A stretch of DNA of 5,684 bases, from positions 1 through 5,684 of the forward strand of contig DXZO01000047.1 of NCBI GenBank assembly GCA_019419625.1. The letters are read 5' to 3'. Of the stretch, positions 1 through 3,740 are shown piece by piece. Numbering within the stretch: the stretch's first letter is position 1; each line of letters starts with the position of its first letter. Position numbers and translations under genes: made by a program. Source of the stretch: Collinsella sp. GTDB taxonomy: Bacteria > Actinomycetota > Coriobacteriia > Coriobacteriales > Coriobacteriaceae. A model generated the notes under the pieces. It was not told the DNA's origin and ran no database searches. It was given only the letters and a program-made list of their open reading frames with translations.

Positions 1-1
1 C

Positions 2-319
2 TACGTGCTCATCAACCCTGTCATTGTTGAGCAGAGCGACCATCTGGTGCCGTTTAGCGAGGGCTGCCTGTCCATTCCCGGTATTAGCTGCGAGATCGAG
101 CGTCCCGATCATGTCGTCGTCGAGGCGTATGACCTGGACGCCAACCTGATTCGCTATGAGGCAACGGGCGACCTGTTCTGCGTGTGCCTGCAGCACGAGA
201 TCGATCACCTGCATGGCAACACCATGTTTGAGCGACTCAAGCCGATGCAGAGGCTCAAGGCCGTCAAGGAGTACCAGGACGCCCTGGCTCGCGGCGCTCG
301 ACCGGGCGAGACGGAGTAG
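2..319 (+). CDS. def: Peptide deformylase, C-terminal part (5' end outside window)
   Basis: Peptide deformylase removes the N-formyl group from the initiator methionine of new proteins, in the cytoplasm at the ribosome exit; it is a metal-dependent (usually Fe2+) hydrolase. The frame is open from the first complete codon at 2-4, and 105 residues are visible. Counting that codon as residue 1, motif 2 EGCLS is present with metal ligand Cys22, and motif 3 HEIDH with metal ligands His65 and His69 and catalytic Glu66. Motif 1 (GxGxAAxQ) must lie upstream. Full-length family members are usually about 150-190 residues, so roughly a third to two fifths is missing. The GTG at position 5 lies inside the conserved fold and is not the start. 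The charged tail after motif 3 is normal. The gene precedes fmt, its usual partner, but a 329-bp spacer separates them. Identity is very secure. Confidence 0.95.
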   Translation, partial: YVLINPVIVEQSDHLVPFSEGCLSIPGISCEIERPDHVVVEAYDLDANLIRYEATGDLFCVCLQHEIDHLHGNTMFERLKPMQRLKAVKEYQDALARGARPGETE

Positions 320-327
320 GTCCCACC

Positions 328-429
328 GTCCCCGGTGCTGAGCGCCCACATATCATCCCGTGCTCAAACATTCTCGCTGCGCTGCGAAACTGCGCGCGGG
401 ACGATATGTGGGCGCTCAGCACCGGGGAC
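328..429. repeat. 102-bp giant palindrome (33-bp arms) after def
   Basis: The arms at 328-360 and 397-429 are reverse complements over 33 bases with a single mismatch (A355 opposite C402). They enclose a 36-base loop (361-396) that itself contains GC-rich, partly self-complementary sequence. The element begins 8 bases after the def stop. The right arm is followed by GCGTTTTCTT, so it could end def transcripts, but the arms are far longer than those of an ordinary intrinsic terminator. Length and near-perfect symmetry suggest a palindromic repeat or MITE-like insertion, or a long mRNA-stabilising structure. It does not resemble the 67-bp palindromes near 3000 and 3350. The structure is seen directly; its nature is inferred. 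Confidence 0.85.
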
Positions 430-648
430 TGCGTTTTCTTGGCTCGGTTCGCCCGGGCGCCGTTAGGCCAGGGAGGGGCGTCTTCGCTGATAATTGCTTT
501 GTTGGAAGAGCTGCTTTTATTGCGGCTCTTTCTTTGGTTTTGGGTATATTTGTTTTTGTTGGACTGTTCTGGCGGCTGGGTGCGCTTGCGACCTGGAACG
601 CTTCTTTTGTAGCCGTCTCGGCTCGTTGTTGAGAGGAGACTTACTTTT
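430..648 (+). other. fmt leader region, T/G-rich, no gene seen
   Basis: This is the remainder of the def-fmt spacer. I see no coding sequence in it. From about 490 onward the + strand is strongly T- and G-rich and poor in C and A. It contains a terminator-like hairpin (506-530). Weak -10-like words are GATAAT (489-494) and TATATT (545-550), but neither has a convincing -35 box at 16-18 bases, so no promoter is called. I see no T-box or other recognisable riboswitch core. The fmt ribosome binding site GAGAGGAG lies at 631-638. Confidence 0.5.
506..530 (+). terminator. Probable intrinsic terminator or attenuator between def and fmt
   Basis: A 9-bp stem (506-514 with 522-530, one G-U pair) closes a 7-base loop TTTTATT and is followed by TCTTTGGTTTT. 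This is the form of a Rho-independent terminator on the + strand. It would end transcripts from def that pass the large palindrome upstream. If a promoter lies before it, it could act as an attenuator for fmt-rsmB. The stem is only moderately GC-rich and the U-tract is broken by GG. Confidence 0.5.
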
Positions 649-1569
649 ATGCGTATTGTGTTTATGGGTACGCCTGATTTTGCTGTGCCTTCGCTGACTT
701 CGCTTGTTGAGGCTGGGAACGAGATTGCGCTTGTTATTACTCGTCCCGATGCTGTTCGTGGGCGTGGTAAGAAGCTTGAGCCTTCTCCTGTTAAGGCCAA
801 GGCGCTTGAGCTGGGGTTGCCGGTTATTGAGGCAAATCGCATGACGCCTGAGGTTGTTGAGGCGCTCCAGGCTGCGCAGGCTGATATTTTCTGTGTGGCT
901 GCCTATGGCTGCATTTTGCCTGATGAGGTGCTGCATATGGCGTCGCTTGGTATTGTGAATGTTCATGCTTCGCTGTTGCCTCGTTGGCGTGGCGCTGCTC
1001 CCATTCAGCGTGCGATTCTTGCTGGTGACGAGGTTGCTGGCGTTTCTATTATGCGCATTGGGCATGGCGTGGATACCGGCGCTTATTGTGCCCAGGCGTC
1101 TACGTCGGTTACCGGTAAGCATGCCGAGGCGCTCACGATGGAGCTTGGTGAGCTTGGCGGTAAGTTGCTTGCCGATACGCTTCCTTCGCTTGCCGATGGC
1201 TCGGCTGTTTGGACTGAGCAGGATGAGTCGCTCGTCACTCATGCTGCCAAGATTTCCAAGCAGGAGATGCGTCTGGATCCGCAGATGGCGGCGCTCGATT
1301 GCGTGCGCCATGTGCTCGCTTCGTCCGATACCGCGCCTGCCCGTTGCGTGATTGCCGGCAAGATGGTTCGCGTGCTCGATGCCGCGCCGGCTGATGTGTC
1401 GCTTGGCGTGGGCGCTGTTGCTGTCAAGAGCAAGCGTGTTTACCTGGGCCTTTCCGATGGCGCGGTTGAACTGCTCGAGGTTAAGCCCGATGGCAAGCGT
1501 GCCATGGCTGCTTCTGCTTGGGCTGCCGGCCTGCAGGGTGCCGATCTAACGTGGGGTGTGCTGTCATGA
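649..1569 (+). CDS. fmt: Methionyl-tRNA formyltransferase
   Basis: Fmt transfers a formyl group from 10-formyl-tetrahydrofolate to Met on initiator tRNA, producing fMet-tRNA for translation initiation. The 306-residue product is close to the usual 310-315. The N-terminal formyltransferase (Rossmann-like) domain opens with MRIVFMGTPDFAVPSL. A GRGKKLEPSPVK loop at residues 38-49 matches the segment that contacts the acceptor stem. The catalytic set is present: Asn104, His106 and SLLP (108-111) followed by RWRGAAPIQR, with Asp142 in GVDTG. From about residue 205 the sequence fits the C-terminal OB-fold tRNA-binding domain. The ATG at 649 is preceded by a good Shine-Dalgarno, GAGAGGAG, ending 10 bases upstream, and it gives the canonical N-terminus. 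The stop overlaps the rsmB start (ATGA), implying co-transcription and translational coupling. Codons in the 5' half are heavily T-ending, unlike the def remnant and the end of rsmB. Confidence 0.97.
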   Translation: MRIVFMGTPDFAVPSLTSLVEAGNEIALVITRPDAVRGRGKKLEPSPVKAKALELGLPVIEANRMTPEVVEALQAAQADIFCVAAYGCILPDEVLHMASLGIVNVHASLLPRWRGAAPIQRAILAGDEVAGVSIMRIGHGVDTGAYCAQASTSVTGKHAEALTMELGELGGKLLADTLPSLADGSAVWTEQDESLVTHAAKISKQEMRLDPQMAALDCVRHVLASSDTAPARCVIAGKMVRVLDAAPADVSLGVGAVAVKSKRVYLGLSDGAVELLEVKPDGKRAMAASAWAAGLQGADLTWGVLS

Positions 1570-2966
1570 GCAAGTTGTCTCCTGCGCGCAAGCTTGCGCT
1601 CGATGTGTTGATGGAGGCCGATCGCCGCGGTATGTACGCACGCGACGTGTTGTCTTCCCGTGCTTCCGCCAAGGCCATTGACCAGCGCGATTCCGCTTTT
1701 GCCGCTCGTTTAGCGCTCGGTGTCGCCGCCACGCAGGGCGTTTTGGATGAGTTGCTCGATCAGTTTCTCGATAAGCCCAAAAAGGTCGCGCCGCGCGTTC
1801 GCATGGCGCTTCGTATCTCGGCCTTCGAGATGCTCTACCTGCATACGCCGGGCCGCGTTGCCGTGAGCCAGGGTGTTGAGCTGGTGCGCAGCGGTGCTAA
1901 GTCTGCTGCGGGCCTGGCAAACGCGGTGCTGCACAAGGTTGCGGACAACGTTGAGGACTTTGCCACGGCATCCGACGTGGATGAGTCCGAGCTCCGTTTG
2001 GTTCGCCTATCTCGCCTGATGGGCTTGCCCCGCTGGCTTTGCGCTCGCATTATGGCCTCGTTCGATACGCCCGAGGGCGCGCTCAACTTTGCTGGCAATC
2101 TTGCTCCCGCGCCGCTTGCTCTGCACGAGAATGCGTTTGCGACCAAGGCCGACCCGTATATCTCGCAGCTCGTTGCGCCTGTCTTTCCGGGCTGTCATGC
2201 TCCGGTCGATGCGCAGGTCACGGTTGCATCGGGCGTGTTTGAGCGTGCGGCCGCGGTTGCCTCGGACCTCAACGCTCAGCTCATCGCCACTGCGGCGACG
2301 CGTCCCGGTCGTTGCCTGGAGATTGGCGCCGGTCGCGGCACTAAGACCTATGTGATGATGTGCCAGGCCAAGCGTGCCAGGTACGAGCGTCAGCATACCG
2401 CGCTCGATCTGCATGATCGTAAATGTGATCAGAATCTCGCGCGCCTGCATAAGGCGGGCATCTCGGGTGTTCGCACGGTGTCGGGCGATGCCTGCGAGCT
2501 CAATGAGGTGCTTACGTCCTTTGATGCGATGCTTGGCGAGCCTGCCCTGTTCGACACGGTGTTTATTGATGCGCCGTGCTCTGGCACCGGCACCATGCGC
2601 CGTCATCCCGAGATTCCGTGGCGCCTGACCGAGAACGACGTTACGACTGAGCTGCCCCGCCTGCAGCTGACGATGCTCAAGGAAGCAGCCGCGCGCGTGG
2701 CTGCCGGCGGTGAGCTTATCTATGCCACCTGCTCGGTTTTTGATGAAGAGAACACGCAAGTCGTGGATGCTTTCCTGGCCTCTCCCGAGGGCGCCGGTTT
2801 TACCGTGGCACCTCTTTCCGAAGCCCAGATTCTGCAGCTCCCCGAGTACGACCACGCCAAGAGCCTCGTCACCCTACGCCAAAACGCTCGAGGCCTCTTC
2901 CAAAGCGTCCCCGTTAATGCGGACTCCTACGACGGCCACTTCTGCGCCCGCTTGGTCCACAAGTAA
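1566..2966 (+). CDS. rsmB: 16S rRNA (cytosine-5)-methyltransferase RsmB/Sun family
   Basis: RsmB-family enzymes use S-adenosylmethionine to make m5C in 16S rRNA (C967 in E. coli). The product is 466 residues; E. coli RsmB is about 430. Residues 1-130 form the NusB-like RNA-binding domain (for example RxRMALRISAFEMLYL around 77-92). The methyltransferase domain follows from about 245: SAM-binding motif I EIGAGRGTKT (252-261), acidic ribose-binding Asp281, motif IV DAPCSGTGTMRRHP with Cys338, and motif VI YATCS with Cys389. In m5C enzymes of this class the motif VI cysteine is the nucleophile and the motif IV cysteine assists release. Motif I departs from the usual DxCAAPGGKT, and the QDEASQLVA stretch normally before it is not recognisable. 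The start is the ATG at 1566, overlapping the fmt stop by 4 bp; an upstream in-frame GTG at 1518 lies inside fmt and is rejected. There is only a weak GTGGGG ribosome site, consistent with coupling to fmt. Confidence 0.92.
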   Translation: MSKLSPARKLALDVLMEADRRGMYARDVLSSRASAKAIDQRDSAFAARLALGVAATQGVLDELLDQFLDKPKKVAPRVRMALRISAFEMLYLHTPGRVAVSQGVELVRSGAKSAAGLANAVLHKVADNVEDFATASDVDESELRLVRLSRLMGLPRWLCARIMASFDTPEGALNFAGNLAPAPLALHENAFATKADPYISQLVAPVFPGCHAPVDAQVTVASGVFERAAAVASDLNAQLIATAATRPGRCLEIGAGRGTKTYVMMCQAKRARYERQHTALDLHDRKCDQNLARLHKAGISGVRTVSGDACELNEVLTSFDAMLGEPALFDTVFIDAPCSGTGTMRRHPEIPWRLTENDVTTELPRLQLTMLKEAAARVAAGGELIYATCSVFDEENTQVVDAFLASPEGAGFTVAPLSEAQILQLPEYDHAKSLVTLRQNARGLFQSVPVNADSYDGHFCARLVHK

Positions 2967-2972
2967 CTACTA

Positions 2973-3039
2973 AGTTGCGGTGAAATAGGGATTGAATAGC
3001 GGCATCTACCCGCCAAACAGTCCTTATTTCACCGCAACT
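2973..3039 (+). repeat. 67-bp palindromic element, copy 1 (after rsmB)
   Basis: Six bases after the rsmB stop, a hairpin forms with arms 2973-2994 and 3018-3039. It has 22 pairs including two G-U (2988/3024 and 2992/3020) and a 23-base loop. The outer arm reads AGTTGCGGTGAAATAG. No T-run follows on the + strand, so it is not a canonical intrinsic terminator. Read in reverse complement, the element at 3315-3381 has the same length and matches it at 49 of 67 positions, so the two are copies of one family. A role at the 3' end of the mRNA (processing, stabilisation or assisted termination) or a small palindromic mobile element are the main options. Confidence 0.88.
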
Positions 3040-3314
3040 CAGGAGGTCATGCGAGCGGAGATCGCAATTGCGGTAAAGAGTGGTAAAAATAGCCCCGTTT
3101 CATACTTGCTGTTATCAAAAGTAGGGCGGATTACGGGGCTAGATTGGTGATGCCCGACCACAGTAAAAATGATCTAAATAAAACCGCAGGTAGATGGCTT
3201 GTTGAAATTTGCAAATTACTGTAATGGATAGAGGTTGCCAATTCAGCCCCGTAATCCGGTAGAGTTTTGAAATGTTACAAACCTAGCATCATTCCGAAAT
3301 CAAATCTATAGAAA
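3040..3314. other. Non-coding segment between the two 67-bp palindromes
   Basis: These 275 bases are visibly more AT-rich than the flanking genes. They hold an imperfect inverted repeat (3115-3151 with 3234-3270), a third copy of the word AGCCCCGT at 3091-3098, two GTAAAAAT words (3083-3090 and 3163-3170) and a perfect 12-base palindrome AATTTGCAAATT at 3206-3217. I find no tRNA, no recognisable riboswitch and no protein-coding gene I would support. A 33-codon frame at 3049-3150 is discussed under the rejected items. Confidence 0.6.
3115..3270. repeat. Imperfect inverted repeat pair inside the spacer
   Basis: Arms of 37 bases lie at 3115-3151 and 3234-3270. They share a perfect 14-base core CGGATTACGGGGCT (3127-3140, with its complement at 3245-3258), plus TCAAAA at one end and ATTGG at the other in matching positions. 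The loop is 82 bases. The core also overlaps a shorter alternative stem with 3090-3098. The arms are nested within the outer 67-bp palindromes, giving the 2973-3381 region an overall mirrored layout. Confidence 0.65.
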
Positions 3315-3381
3315 AGTTGCGGTGAAATAGTTCCTGTTTGGGCGTTGAATGGGCTGATTCAGGAACTATTTCACCGCAACT
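3315..3381 (-). repeat. 67-bp palindromic element, copy 2 (after fmdB)
   Basis: The arms at 3315-3336 and 3360-3381 pair perfectly over 22 bp around a 23-base loop. The element begins 34 bases after the fmdB stop in the direction of fmdB transcription. On the - strand it aligns without gaps to copy 1: bases 1-16 and 53-67 are identical, and TGAAT (21-25) and CCAAACAG (41-48) are conserved. Within the stem, pairs 17/51, 18/50 and 19/49 differ by double compensatory changes. On the - strand the hairpin is followed by TTTTCTATAG (its last base plus the next nine), so this copy could work as an intrinsic terminator for fmdB. Confidence 0.88.
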
Positions 3382-3415
3382 CATAGGGAAATCTGGGTAG
3401 CGGGACCGCTTGACG

Positions 3416-3652
3416 CTAGTGGTTATGCGGGCAGTTGGCGCAGCAGCCGTTGGTGGCGCTGGTGCTGGAACCACCGCTGCGCTGGTCGGTGTTGTAGAAG
3501 CCGCTGCCCTCAAACTTGATGCCGCTGGCCGAGAACGTCTTGGCCGCCGGAGCGCCGCAGCTCGGGCACACGACCTCGGGGGTCTCGGACATGGGATGCT
3601 CAACCTCAAACACGTTGCCGCAGCTCGAGCACTTGTAATCGTAGCGCGCCAT
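3416..3652 (-). CDS. FmdB-family zinc-ribbon protein
   Basis: This is a small 78-residue protein of the FmdB family, named after a putative regulator of formamidase in Methylophilus; the general function remains unclear. It begins MARYDYKCSSCGNVFEVEH and carries two CxxC knuckles (Cys8/Cys11 and Cys29/Cys32), which are expected to bind one Zn2+. The family signature continues with FSASGIKFEGSGFYNTD (40-56). A Gly/Ser/Thr linker leads to a Cys/His-rich tail, CCANCPHNH (Cys70, Cys71, Cys74, His76, His78), that could hold a second metal. Cys-rich tails occur in other FmdB proteins, but this is not part of the core fold. The ATG at 3650-3652 is preceded by AAAAGGAAG with the GGAAG ending 4 bases before it, which is acceptable though close. 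The gene lies downstream of the GH13-MalQ fusion on the same strand, but a terminator-like hairpin at 3675-3696 separates them, so it may be transcribed alone. Confidence 0.93.
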   Translation of the reverse strand: MARYDYKCSSCGNVFEVEHPMSETPEVVCPSCGAPAAKTFSASGIKFEGSGFYNTDQRSGGSSTSATNGCCANCPHNH

Positions 3653-3674
3653 AATACTTCCTTTTCAGCACAAA

Positions 3675-3696
3675 GCGGGCAGATCGCTCTGCCCGC
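3675..3696 (-). terminator. Probable intrinsic terminator between malQ fusion and fmdB
   Basis: A perfect 9-bp, GC-rich stem (GCGGGCAGA at 3675-3683 with TCTGCCCGC at 3688-3696) closes a 4-base loop. On the - strand it is followed by TTTGTG. It begins 44 bases after the malQ stop and ends 22 bases before the fmdB start codon. The U-tract is short, so it may terminate only partly and leave some read-through into fmdB. It may instead be a regulatory hairpin in the fmdB leader. No clear fmdB promoter was found in the 88-base gap. Confidence 0.55.
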
Positions 3697-3740
3697 ATAA
3701 ATTCAAACAGCTGTAACTGTACCCTATATCGGGGGTTTTA

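Noticed and set aside
559..587. TTGGAC at 559-564 considered as a -35 box for fmt.
   Set aside because: The position 17 bases downstream reads GCGCTT, which is not a -10 box, so no promoter is supported.
517..1311. Long open frame (264 codons) antisense to fmt and its leader.
   Set aside because: Its product is Arg/Asn/His-rich with no domain, and it mirrors the T-ending codons of fmt. It is a shadow of the biased codon use of the real gene.
1518..1565. An upstream in-frame GTG start that would lengthen RsmB by 16 residues.
   Set aside because: It lies inside fmt, adds residues with no family similarity, and the ATG at 1566 in the ATGA overlap gives the expected N-terminus.
2007..2855. Long open frame (282 codons) antisense to rsmB.
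   Set aside because: The sense strand carries clear methyltransferase motifs over the same interval. The antisense product is low-complexity in Arg, Gly and His, as expected from a GC-rich shadow frame.
3041..3150. A 33-codon frame starting ATG at 3049 with AGGAGG at 3041-3046, lying just after the first 67-bp palindrome.
   Set aside because: The spacing from AGGAGG to ATG is only 2 bases, too short for efficient initiation. The frame is short, overlaps the inner inverted repeat, and the peptide shows no recognisable motif or membrane segment. It could be real, but the sequence does not support a call.
3206..3217. Perfect 12-base palindrome AATTTGCAAATT as a possible operator.
   Set aside because: It is an isolated short AT-rich palindrome between convergent genes, far from any start codon, with no promoter nearby. 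It could easily be chance.
2973..3381. The repeat pair considered as a CRISPR array or insertion sequence ends.
   Set aside because: Only two copies exist, they are inverted, each is internally palindromic, and no transposase or cas gene lies between or beside them. The 275 bases between them do not encode a protein.
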